Shown one piece after another: positions 56,301 through 64,000 of a stretch of DNA of 64,000 nt (position 1 is its first letter; each line of letters begins with the position of its first letter). The stretch covers positions 108,151,142 to 108,215,141 of the forward strand of contig CM049306.1 in the NCBI GenBank assembly GCA_026874595.1, in the 5' to 3' direction. The notes below the pieces were generated by a model. That model was not told where the DNA came from. It saw only the letters and a program-made list of their open reading frames with translations, and made no database searches. This DNA is from Sipunculus nudus. Lineage: Eukaryota > Annelida > Sipuncula > Golfingiida > Sipunculidae. Made by a program: the position numbers and the translations under genes.

Positions 56301-58497
56301 TCATTTTGGTTTCATTAAACATTAGCCTTTCAACAAACTGGTTTATGGTTAAGTAAGATTTCATCATTTCAAGTTTCACTCATTTTAAGCCATCAGTCAT
56401 GGACCAGTACATGACAGTACACTACAAATTTTGTCAGAATTGCATTTCTAGAAAGGTATTCAGGTTCTTCACAGTCAGTTATTCTCCGATCCAGCACCTG
56501 TAGGTTCAAAAATATACCTATTAGAACTGAGAAATCATAAGTGGCATCGGTAGTGTTTTTAGGTTTCATCTATTACTTGTCTGCCAATGTTCTAGAAGTT
56601 TTGAATATTACTTTGAAACCTTAGCCATGTTTTCCTGCTTCTCATGTCTACCTTTTTGTCATTTCTGTCTTTTTTTTTCACACAAGTATGAGTTTTTGAA
56701 AAGTTACATCATACCCTCAGTACACTTTCTGTATTATTTTATCCTTAAGGTTGTCATGTCTCATTTGTTATTATTTCATTGTTCTGAGCTGTTCATGAAA
56801 TCTGCACTGAAAGCTAGGTTACATTTCAGCTGAAGATTTTCATCTGTCTCTTGGTCCCTCTGAAACTGTAACCTTGTTCAAAATGCAAAATTTAATATAT
56901 TATTATACCATAAATATTTGTTGTTTTATAAGAGTATACTCATTTTTATCTCTTGTGTGTCCACAGAATATGGTGATAAAATGTATATTTACTTATCTTT
57001 TCTATAAAACATGGGAGTGAGACCCTGATGTATCATTAAAATCTGATTATTAAATCCAAAGGTGATAATATATTTTGCCACCTCACAGACTATAATGATC
57101 TAACTGGCTCACCAATTATCTCTCTGCACAAGTAGACATCTGTGCTTTTGAACATTACAATTTGTATATGGTTTCATATGGTATCACACACCCAGACAGC
57201 TGTTGTACAGTGTGTTTGTTATATGTGACCTATGACCATCAGTGGCAACAAATGGCATTTGTTATAATTGCACCAGTATAATAATTATCCTTCCCAGTCT
57301 GACCAACTCTTGTGTTTGGTAATCTTATCTGGGACTTTGATCAGTACTTGTTGTCCAGTAAGTACTGATCCAATTGATGAGTAGGTTTGTTTACACCACT
57401 AGAACATTTAATTTTAATTAAGATTTTTAGAACCATGAAGAAAGTGAAAATAATAGAGATATCAAACCATTAATTTTCTTTTGGCTAGATTTTCATTGGA
57501 GGAAAATCAGGCTTACAGTTTAATTAGGCCAATGTTGAATGCCTGTAGGATTCTCTGTTTACTTGTTGTAGTTGATAAATGTATTTATTTAAGTTAAAAT
57601 AAAATCAATATAGAATCATAATGACTTCCACAAGAGGTCATCCCTTGTCCACAATTTTTATATGACATCTCCCACCACAATTCCATTTATCTATATAACA
57701 TCTTAACAGGATTGCAGTAACTTTATTTTTCATTAAATGAGTTCTATTTATGTTTTTTTTTTCAAGGTTTATAAATCAAACACATTAATTAGTCCTTTAT
57801 CCAGATGAGTGACTTTCTTTAAAAGCTTTCTGACATGGACAGGTCCGTTTTCAGTGAACTTATACTTTACCTGATACTGTAACAAATCATATGTAATCCT
57901 GTGTGTTGGCATTGTCCACAAATAGTACATCATACACTTATGTACTTTATGTTATATAAATGGGATATGATCTGGAGAATGTTTGCCGTGTCCTCATTTG
58001 GTGTGTCCTGTCCTAAATTCTCTTTTCTGCCAGGAGGGTATGTATTCATCCCAGTTCATGTGTTTCTGTGTGTTTGTGTTTATGGACAACATAACTTGTA
58101 AAAGCATGGATGGAATCTATTGAAATTTTCAGGGCATTTCAGGAATGGGCCAGTGAAGAATCTATAAGATTTTGGTGTGGATCTGGCCCATGATGTGGAT
58201 TATTTACAAATGTGCACAAAGAACCTGGGAATGTATGCTCAGTAAGGGAACGCAAACACAGGTTGGGGAGCATCCCACCATTCGGGCCCCCCCCCCCCCT
58301 CCATTTAGGAGGCTTGCATTCCTTAGAATGCAGATTTCTAGTCTTTTATCTGTTTTCTGTTACAGCCACACGATAAGCCAGTGTGTAACTACCTTCTGCA
58401 ACAGTTACAGTACAGTGAGGAAAGCACAGATACACCAGTCATCACACAGGGTATTTTACAGACAGAAACCATCAACGGAAATGGACCAAGTCACCTG
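32346..58497 (+). CDS. unrecognised multi-exon gene (partial reconstruction, large introns)
   Basis: Splice-site reading gives a phase-consistent chain: 32346-32354 (ATG GCG AGC), 33176-33225, 33788-33836, 39663-39760, 46408-46430 and 52270-52395 or on to TAG 52430. Exons 55092-55185 and 58366-58497 are also phase-compatible with each other. The predicted N-terminus runs MASELKIVSDLKTLRAVDAR, KHHQPDGEKQYLTSSR, ITDAGSHSRSMEVSYARVSD, LLQSLGEIPCCDR, AKHAV, NQDNFCRALWKLLIAELQYS and so on. It is mostly helical and Leu-rich with no membrane segment or zinc motif, and is reminiscent of HEAT/ARM-type scaffolds. I do not recognise the family. The link between 52.4 and 55.1 kb is missing, so more than one gene cannot be excluded. 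The gene may continue beyond 58.5 kb. Confidence 0.55.
32466..32622 (-). CDS. candidate minus-strand exon, unrecognised
   Basis: Between acceptor tttatgatacag and donor CTTCAG|GTTATA the minus strand is open for 52 codons: EISLTEPPSECTLYSEKQAP, VAVTAVTVATPRYSPNNF and so on. Composition is GC-richer than the flanks. It overlaps the first intron of the plus-strand gene. The acceptor tract is poor and no partner exon was found. Confidence 0.3.
33176..33225 (+). CDS. exon 2 of the plus-strand gene
   Basis: Acceptor ctttccattcag, donor gcaag|gtaata. Encodes ELKIVSDLKTLRAVDA plus AG (phase 2). Confidence 0.65.
33788..33836 (+). CDS. exon 3 of the plus-strand gene
   Basis: Acceptor ttggttgttccaaccag, strong donor tccaga|gtaagt. 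The first base completes AG|A (Arg). Encodes KHHQPDGEKQYLTSSR and ends in phase 0. Confidence 0.65.
34222..34256. repeat. small inverted repeat next to the 268-bp array
   Basis: ggttaacac...gtgttttaacc can pair with a two-base bulge around tctttaa. It lies 45 bases before the first unit and may mark an end of a host element. Confidence 0.35.
34301..36170. repeat. 268-bp tandem repeat array, seven copies
   Basis: Seven head-to-tail units start at 34301, 34569, 34837, 35105, 35373, 35641 and 35909, each exactly 268 bases. They are nearly identical, with recurring alternatives such as ttcctgattc/ttcttgattc and ctccatgaaa/ctccacgaaa. The first unit is the most divergent. Each unit contains the perfect hairpin TAAGCTA-AGG-TAGCTTA. 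There is no open frame through the array. The exact period and low divergence indicate recent unequal exchange or rolling-circle amplification. Confidence 0.97.
36171..38694 (+). other. intron of the plus-strand gene
   Basis: No exon with convincing splice sites seen. The phrase aaagggg..gatatctgatgtctat at 36177-36215 recurs at 44966-45000, marking a dispersed repeat. Confidence 0.5.
38701..39340 (+). mobile_element. dispersed repeat with interleaved 5' inverted repeats, copy A
   Basis: Begins with AGCTCAG-CGACTATA-CTGAGCT-TATAGTCG (38703-38738), then a gtccgtccgtccg microsatellite, then about 580 bases shared with 60185-60828 (for example ccaagatctcctaccaagct, aatattcctctatatagttc, cccaactttgaccatggcac). 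No protein is conserved between the copies. A typical invertebrate non-autonomous dispersed repeat by layout; class unknown. Confidence 0.75.
39452..39549 (+). pseudogene. duplicated, disabled copy of exon 4
   Basis: Same 98-base length, same acceptor and donor as 39663-39760, but TTA has become TAA (39515-39517), and there are two further substitutions. It lies in the upstream unit of a 211-base tandem duplication. Confidence 0.7.
39663..39760 (+). CDS. exon 4 of the plus-strand gene (intact copy of a duplicated exon)
   Basis: Acceptor ctttgattacag, donor gtgacag|gtgtac. Phase 0 gives ITDAGSHSRSMEVSYARVSD and LLQSLGEIPCCD plus AG. A second acceptor 7 bases downstream opens another frame, but that frame runs into a stop at the next candidate exon, so this one is preferred. 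Confidence 0.65.
40320..41340 (+). other. intron of the plus-strand gene
   Basis: An approximately 280-base open stretch (40568-40848) lies after tattacag but is very AT-rich with no donor that fits. I see no supported exon. Confidence 0.4.
41361..41700 (+). mobile_element. tRNA-derived SINE
   Basis: Head with A-box-like TTGGCGTAATAGTTGGGG and, about 35 bases on, B-box-like GGTTGTGGGTTGGC, in tRNA order. It is followed by the shared phrase ccacccaggagtgaatgggt and taccggtcatgggaggaagg, which resembles conserved SINE body domains of marine invertebrates. The B box is decayed, so the copy is old. Confidence 0.7.
42378..42455 (+). repeat. possible tRNA-like SINE head remnant
   Basis: TAGTGGCAGAGTGGT resembles an A box and GTACAGATCCAGG a degraded B box at tRNA spacing. 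No body domain is recognisable. Confidence 0.3.
43172..44762 (+). mobile_element. Helentron/HINE-like non-autonomous rolling-circle element, copy 1
   Basis: Starts GTATCCGCC within a hairpin (GTATCCGC...GCGGATAC). Near the 3' end it has the inverted counterpart GGCGGATAC, then the perfect hairpin GTAGTCG-CTTGT-CGACTAC, and it ends seven bases later with CTAG. It is flanked by TT on both sides (43170-43171, 44763-44764). The interior is a tandem array of a 280-base unit (anchors catatctcgg at 43401, 43681, 43961; then 44092, 44370). TT insertion, subterminal inverted repeats, a 3' hairpin and internal tandem repeats are the hallmarks described for Helentron-associated elements. No Rep/helicase is present. 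Confidence 0.75.
45243..46075 (+). mobile_element. related element with the same 5' signature, 3' end not found
   Basis: Begins TAATTGTATCCCC...CGGGAATACTATGG, the same layout (TAATT, GTATCC hairpin, ATACTATG) as the two HINE-like copies, but with unrelated interior. The body has about three diverged tandem units of 280-300 bases keyed by gggtcatgacctttcctatg and catatttggtgaaaat. No 3' hairpin or CTAG end could be placed. Confidence 0.55.
46408..46430 (+). CDS. candidate 23-base micro-exon of the plus-strand gene
   Basis: Excellent acceptor cacctttctgttttcag; weak donor ATATAG|GTCCCT. The length (2 mod 3) is exactly what is needed to join exon 4 (phase 2) to the exon at 52270 (phase 1), giving R-AKHAVNI-V. 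Confidence 0.4.
47010..50962. mobile_element. outer copy of a TIR element, split by a second inverted copy
   Basis: 47010-48395 plus 50456-50962 together are the reverse complement of the element at 48396-50455. Paired anchors include cacagatgatgcagacagta (47108) with tactgtctgcatcatctgtg (about 50345), gaatttaaaaagt near 47285 with actttttaaattc near 50170, and tgcagaaaagcacaaacctg with caggtttgtgcttttct. Outer ends resemble GGGCCAATTGCG but are more worn than the inner ones, so the outer copy is older. Confidence 0.8.
48396..50455. mobile_element. inner, full-length copy of the same TIR element (about 2.06 kb)
   Basis: Begins GGGCCAAATGCGATATTTCT and then GTACATTTATG, and its right end is the inverted GGGCCAATTGCGCTAAATCT then GTACATG, giving terminal inverted repeats of about 26 bases. 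It is flanked by TATA (48391-48395 area) and TATA (50455 onward), suggesting a TA-type target duplication. It contains ten near-copies of GTTACGGGTGGGACA in either orientation, three in tandem at 49680-49727. No transposase frame survives, so it appears non-autonomous. Confidence 0.75.
51580..52030 (+). repeat. about three diverged tandem units of roughly 145 bp rich in AGGTCA
   Basis: Units share gtgacctt..., tcaaggtca (or ttaaggtcag), a caccgagatctc/caccaagatctc phrase and aatatagag/acataggat. The repeated tgacctt/aaggtca words are typical of dispersed invertebrate repeats. Confidence 0.65.
52270..52430 (+). CDS. exon 6 of the plus-strand gene, with possible terminal form
   Basis: Acceptor ggtctccatttgcag. 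Open frame NQDNFCRALWKLLIAELQYS, QSLRLLCGECDQIHFAFIKA, F. A donor candidate TTCA|GTATGG ends the exon at 52395. Without it, the frame continues SMELLQLLSEH and stops at TAG 52428-52430, with AATAAA at 52453-52458. The block reads as a helical, Leu-rich protein and is less AT-rich than its surroundings. Confidence 0.6.
52890..55091 (+). other. intron of the plus-strand gene with weak exon candidates
   Basis: Two well-formed acceptors (cttatctttcttcatag at 52907, atatccttgcag at 54911) are followed by short open frames, but neither fits the phase chain cleanly. Nothing else recognised. Confidence 0.4.
55092..55185 (+). CDS. candidate internal exon of the plus-strand gene
   Basis: Acceptor tttatcttgtgtgtgtag, donor tattt|gtatga. 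Frame (phase 2 in, phase 0 out) reads NHLHVLEKLQTTSLSENYQC, MFLKCMANEIF. It joins in phase to the exon at 58366. No supported upstream partner was found. Confidence 0.45.
55186..58365 (+). other. intron of the plus-strand gene
   Basis: No exon or element recognised with confidence. A short (AT)n run lies at 55843-55861. Confidence 0.5.
58366..58497 (+). CDS. internal exon of the plus-strand gene (or of a second gene)
   Basis: Acceptor tctgttttctgttacag and consensus donor CACCTG|GTAAGT bound exactly 44 codons in phase 0: PHDKPVCNYLLQQLQYSEES, TDTPVITQGILQTETINGNG, PSHL. This is the best-bounded exon in the right half. Confidence 0.7.
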
Positions 58498-58576
58498 GTA
58501 AGTCACAACATTTCAGTAGCTGAACAGAAGTAATGGCATGGTCCAATCTGATTGGGAATTTTTTAATGCATCTTGT

Positions 58577-60106
58577 TTAACTCTTTAACATCTGACAGCG
58601 CACTCTAAGCCCCGTCACGTGACATCCCCTCATCTGTTCATAACGCACCACAAAGCCCTCAGGTGGGACACTAAGAACTCCCAGTTTTAGCTCGGTCTTG
58701 GAGGTAAAATTAACGTTGGACACGATTAATTTCGGTTCTATACGGTTCCAGGACACCCCTACCATAAAGTTGATAATTATTAATTCATTCGCCTATAAAA
58801 TCCTCATAAATATTCATAAAATTCTAAATTAGACTCTGTTGGAAAGCCGATTGGTTGAATGGCGTTGGCAATTGACACCCGGGATGTCAACAAACGCGAC
58901 GTTTCAGCTGACCGTGCCACATTGTTATGACAATAAACCATACCAAACTTCCACAAAAGATTGGTATCTATCTAAATTATTATCATTTTGGACTTAAAAT
59001 GTGAATATTTCTCATTCCTTAAGACATTTTCTATGTTTATGTTGCCTGTTATGAAGGACGAGCGATGTCATCAATTTTCAAGATGGCGGCCATCAAACTT
59101 GCCGCTCGATAGACATCGTGCTTTGACAACTTTCAGTACATGTTTTGAACAAAATAAATATAAAATAATGTTCAATAAACTTTAGTTACTCAAATTCGAG
59201 AATATTGGCTTATGTCTTAAGATAAAAAAGACGTCTGACATCGTTTTGACACTGGAAAACCATAATGCAATGCGACGGGGATTTCCCTGTATGTTCTGTC
59301 ACAGGCAACATAAAAGTGATATACGCTTTACCGGGAGTACCAAAACGATCTAAGTAAACATTATAAAGGGGGAAAATGTGTAGAAATGTTTGATTTTACC
59401 ATTCTGTCAGACTTTTGTCGATTTTCCATTAGATTTTATACATATTTGATGAGTAAATCTGTGAATATTTTTTCTTCTTCACTTTTCTTTGAAGTTCACC
59501 TGGTCTTAATTAGTTTTCCATACCTGAACAGGTGGGATGTGGCAATTTGATCCTTATTTGAAATCAACATTATATTTCATGTTAAATATACAATTATTAT
59601 TCTTATAAATTTCTTGGAACAAATCATATATGGTTTTGTCTAATTTATTTCAGCACTCCACACCTACATAACATTAATAATCTTAATCATATTTCATTAA
59701 CCTGTTTTACCTAGATCTTCCATGACAATACACCTGGTACCAGCGGATGATAATTCCCTTATTGGTCCTAAATTCTACAATGTCTTCACTGGGATATACT
59801 GCAGAAATTCATGTAAAAATATGCTAAAACAACAAAGCCACTATACTTACCTGAATTTACCTGATTTACCTGGCTCTGTTATTAGATATATGTAAAATTT
59901 ATGATTGATTAAGTCATTAACCTCTTGCTTGGTATCTCTGTAAAATGTGTTGAAAATTTCATAAGGATACACCAAAAACTGATAAAGTTATCAGTCATAA
60001 CATTAATGTACAGTGTGTCAAAATTCAAAGTGTGAGAAACCTAAAATTAATCTGAACAGTAAGGGGGATGTTTTGTGACAACCAAATACAAACAGTAAAG
60101 GGTTAA
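58577..60106. mobile_element. piggyBac-like non-autonomous element (TTAA-flanked)
   Basis: Left end TTAACTCTTTA (58577-58587) and right end TAAAGGGTTAA (60096-60106) are inverted repeats (10 of 11). Read as TTAA target duplications plus C(C/T)CTTTA termini, this fits piggyBac-type ends. The interior is more CpG-rich than its surroundings and includes aagatggcggccat, a YY1-like site, near 59080. No transposase frame found. Confidence 0.55.
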
Positions 60107-60184
60107 GGAACACACATACATTTAAAGATCTGTAGGCACTCCATCACTAGAGGCTTATATGTGATTTTATTTCGGTTCTTTTTA

Positions 60185-61496
60185 TTAGCTCAGCTGACTA
60201 TAAGTCATCTGAGCTATAGTCGTGGTCCATTTTCCGTCTTCCATCCGTCTGTCCGTCCGGATGTCCGTCCGTAAGACTGGCACGTTTCGACACCATTGGA
60301 CCTATGAATCTGAAATTTGCCATTCAGTTAGATGTCCCAAAAATCTCCTACCATGCCGAAAATTGGGTCAATTGGACTTTGTTCCTTCGAGATATTAAGG
60401 AAAAACCTCAATTTTTTATTAGAAATCTATTTTCACACTTCAGGACTGCCTAATATCAAAACCACTCATCTGGTTTTCTTCATATTTACCATAAATATTC
60501 CTCTATATAGTTCCTATGTACATGCCAGAAATTACGTCAGTATTATTTAATTTAAAAAAGTTATGGGCCCAAACATAATGGACTTTTTAAAAAAATCAGG
60601 AAAGATATTTGGTCACTTAAGACCAAAAGTGTTAAAGGTAGGGACTTTTTTTCAGTAATACAACTTTAATTGATCAAAATTTAATTGTATACCAAAAATT
60701 AGATCAAAATTTGTTAAATTTTTTTAAATATTGGCAAAAATATAAAATTGGTACCTTAAATTTAGCCCAACTTTGACCATGGCACGTTTTTTTTCCTGTA
60801 AGTACTGTGGATTTAATTTTCACAGCATGTTTTTGTTAGCATTTTGTCTGTTAACACCAAAAATTTGAAACCAGTTGATCAAAAACTGTAGATTTTATTC
60901 AAGTTTTCAAGCACCGTGTCACATCAAGTTTACATCAAGCTGGTGTTATGCAGTTTGCTAGAGCTCAGCTCCCTAGCTTTTGCTCTAAGTTCCTTAAATT
61001 TAGCATACAGTTAGATGTCTCCAAAATCCCCTACCATGCCAAGAATTTTATCTCTAGGACTAAATTCCTTCGAAATATTAATGAAAAACTTCATTTTTTC
61101 CATTAAAAACCCATTGTTACACTGTAAGACTAATATCAAAACCACTGATCTGACTTTGATCATATATAGTATACATATTTTTCTATACATTCGCTATGCA
61201 CATGCCAGAAATGATGTCAGTATTGTGTAATTGTTGCAAGTTATGGGCCCAAACATAATGCACTTTTTAAATAATCAAGAAATATATTTACTCCTTTAAC
61301 AAGAGGATTGCTGAAGCTAGAGATTTTTTGTCAGGGATGTAACATTATTCAATCAAGATTCAATTGAATACCAAATATTAGTTCTGAATTTTTCAAATTT
61401 TATAAGTTATAAGTATAAATATAAAATTAGTACCTTAAATTTTGCCCAACTTTGACCATGGCACATTTTTTTCCTGAGAGCACTGTTGATATAATT
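60185..61496 (+). mobile_element. dispersed repeat with interleaved 5' inverted repeats, copy B (two units, interrupted)
   Basis: Same start as copy A (AGCTCAG 60187, TGACTATA 60195, CTGAGCT 60209, TATAGTCG 60215). A first unit runs to about 60828 and a second, diverged unit from about 60988 to 61496. The second unit is cut at gatataatt by the element at 61497 and resumes at 63037 (ttttcatatcatg). Confidence 0.75.
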
Positions 61497-63036
61497 GTAT
61501 CCGCCAAAACAGAGTTTTGCGGATACTATGTTTTCAGCTGGCCGCCGCCGCCGCCGCGTAGGTGTCCGGAGAACTCCTCCGTAACTGCTGGGCGGAATTT
61601 TCGGAAACCCGGGATTATGTTCGGGTCACATGTGAACTGCTGCGCCCCGATTTTGTTTTGACCTCCGACCTTTCCTTTGCGCTCTGCGTCCGTTTGTGCG
61701 TCTGTTTCCACACATAAACCCACATATCTCGGGAACCGTTTGACCGATCAGGAAAATTTTTTTGCACAAATGTAGCCCTCGGAGAGCTTTATAACATACA
61801 CCAAAAATGGTGGCGCCACCTGCAACCATGTTTGCACAGTGTCCATCTGTTCGTCTGCCTTGGGTTAAAATCACTCATATCTCTGCAGTGACTTGACTAA
61901 TTCACCTGAAATTCGGCATGCGTAAACATCCTGGATAGCTTTTCTGATTTTATGACAGGTGGCGCCACCTACATTCACGTTTACGCTGCAGACATCCAAG
62001 CTCATATCTCGGGAACCGTTTGACCGATCAGGAAAATTCTTTTGCACAAATGTTGCCCTTGGAGAGCTTTATAACATACACCAAAAATGGTGGCGCCACC
62101 TGCAACCATGTTTGCACAGTGTCCATCTGTTCGTCTGCCTTGGGTTAAAATCACTCATATCTCTGCAGTGGTTTGACTAATTCACCTGAAATTGGGCATG
62201 GGTATACATCCTGGATAGCTTTTCTGATTTTATGACAGGTGGCGCCACCTACATTCACGTTTACGCTGCAGACATCAAAGCTCATATCTCGGGAACCGTT
62301 TGACTGATCAGGAAAATTGTTCTGCACAAATGTAGCCCTTGGAGAGCTTTATAACATACACCGAAAATGGTGGCACCACCTGCAACCATGTTTGCACAGT
62401 GTCCATCTGTTCGTCTGCCTTGGGTTAAAATCACTCATATCTCTGCAGTGGTTTGACTAATTCACCTGAAATTCGGCATGCTTATACATCCTGGATAGCT
62501 TTTCTAATTTTATGACAGGTGGCGCCACCTACAATCAAGTTTACGCTGCAGACATTCAAGCTCATATCTAGGGAACGGTTTGACCGATTGGGCAAAAATT
62601 TTGCATGTGTATAAATCTCACATAGCTCTTTATCATACGCAAAACTGGTGGCGCCACCTGCAGCCATGTTTGCACACATCTCCCATCTGTTTGTCTGCCA
62701 TGGGATAAAATCACTCATATCTCGGCAGTGGTTTGACATATCTGCCTAAAATTTTGCAAGTTTATACATCCCCGACAGCTCTCTTGATTTTATGACAGGT
62801 GGCGCCACCTGCATTCTAGTTTATGCAGCAGATATCCAAGCTCATATCTTGGGAACCGTTTGACCGATTGGGCCAAAGTTTTGCATGTGTATAGAGCTTT
62901 CTGGATTTTTCGGTAGGTAGCGCAACCTACATACACAATTTGGCTGCAGACATCCATGCTAATATGCAACACTTCACCCGTTCCTTTCTGATTTAGGCGG
63001 ATACAAGTAGTCGCTTGTCGACTACCCGTATTCTAG
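61497..63036 (+). mobile_element. Helentron/HINE-like non-autonomous rolling-circle element, copy 2
   Basis: Same termini as copy 1: GTATCCGCC start in a hairpin, GGCGGATAC near the 3' end, GTAGTCG-CTTGT-CGACTAC hairpin, and CTAG end. The 280-base unit repeats five times (catatctc anchors at 61723, 62003, 62283, 62563, 62843). Flanked by TT on both sides. The host sequence on either side rejoins into the repeat unit seen uninterrupted at 39310 and 60820, which fixes the ends. Confidence 0.8.
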
Positions 63037-64000
63037 TTTTCATATCATGCACACATAAGGATTTCAACTTTGTAGTTTAGAAAGCTGAAATAAATTGGCC
63101 AAATATTGTAGCTTTTATTAATGTTTATGTGAGACCATGTCAGACCCAGGCTTAATCCAGCCCTTCTTCAGTCACCTGTATTTTGACCTTGTTGACCTTT
63201 CATCAGATTATGCATGCTTGAGCAAAGCATACACTGGGGCAGCCAGGCAGCTAATGCCCAGCCACAGTTGATCCAGGTGTCCAACCCAACTCATCTAGTA
63301 GTTGTTTTGAAAAACAACATAACAATAAACAATAAATTAATAATTTTGTATTGGTTTTTTATAACAAATTAAAGAAAAGTTAATAGAAAAGGAATTTGTT
63401 AGTTGATGAGTAACAGAAAATTAATTTGCACTTACTGATGATGTAAGAATCTTGTATGGATGGATAGAATGTCAGTGTCAATGTTATTCCAAATAACACC
63501 ATGCAGTCACCTATGGTATTTTTCAGTGAAATTTTAATGAAAAAAAAATAAATCATATTATCCATTACAAATCATTAGGGATCATACGAAGGAAATTAAT
63601 GATAGACAAAGATGCAGTTGATAATATTAATCTAGATTCCTACTGTGTCTAGTGTGTAGATTGATGTGAAAGTAGTCCAAACTGAATATATTACATTTAT
63701 TTTTTTTAATATAAATAAAAGCCATAAAACCAGGTACTTATGATCATTATTTAAATTTGTGAATTTTGTATATTCTGGATTCTCAACATCTTTGTTTGGC
63801 TAAAACTGAATAAATACTAGACATGGTGCAAATGCTTTGCAAATGTATTTGAATACGAATATAAATAAAAGCTGCATTAAAAAATTTTATTGCATAAGAA
63901 TGGGAATTCAGGTAAAAATGAAAGTATTTGAATACCAGTGCAGATACTTTCAAAATGTATTCATGAATGCATTCATGAATATATTCTATAATATTATTTC
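63037..64000. other. no gene recognised
   Basis: The first 25 bases continue the interrupted dispersed repeat. The rest is AT-rich sequence without a convincing exon. Confidence 0.5.

Overview
The window is eukaryotic, animal DNA. It is AT-rich, genes have GT-AG introns, and mobile-element debris and (AT)n microsatellites are dense. The one gene I can name with confidence is an invertebrate glass-type C2H2 zinc-finger gene. The repeat fauna (rolling-circle-like elements with internal tandem repeats, 'gtccgtccgtccg' elements, tRNA-derived SINE debris) suggests a lophotrochozoan, most likely a mollusc and perhaps a bivalve. That placement is inference.

Layout. 1-4.7 kb: repeat-rich flank with an inverted-repeat-bounded block, a 26-bp minisatellite and a small CAG...CTG-ended MITE. 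4.9-14.1 kb: glass on the minus strand, with three coding exons (12840-12671, 6995-6240, 5269-4936) that join in frame to 419 residues with five zinc fingers, plus a probable 5'UTR exon or promoter at 14.0-14.1 kb. The large intron holds two GC-rich islands with a DR1 nuclear-receptor site and a cluster of CRE-like TGACG motifs. 14-32 kb: mostly non-coding DNA with GC-rich, regulatory-looking islands (14.0-14.9, 23.86-24.17, 27.34-27.9 kb), a decayed beta-1,3-galactosyltransferase (GT31) pseudogene (17.5-18.8 kb, minus), a LINE reverse-transcriptase fragment (28.5-29.0 kb, minus), several MITEs and nearly all the long (AT)n arrays.

32.3-58.5 kb: a plus-strand gene of small exons in large introns, reconstructed from splice sites and phase. 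Its predicted N-terminus is helical, but I do not recognise the family. One exon is duplicated (39.45 and 39.66 kb) and the upstream copy carries a stop. The introns hold a seven-copy 268-bp tandem array, SINE debris, two full-length copies of a Helentron/HINE-like element (43.2-44.8 and 61.5-63.0 kb), a 4-kb pair of nested, oppositely oriented copies of an unfamiliar TIR element with a recurring GTTACGGGTGGGACA motif (47.0-51.0 kb), and a TTAA-flanked piggyBac-like element (58.6-60.1 kb).

The least familiar biology is in the mobile elements: the nested TIR element, the rolling-circle-like element whose empty site can be read inside this same window, and a repeat family whose 5' end carries two interleaved inverted repeats. 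All calls come from reading the sequence. No alignment, expression or database search was available.
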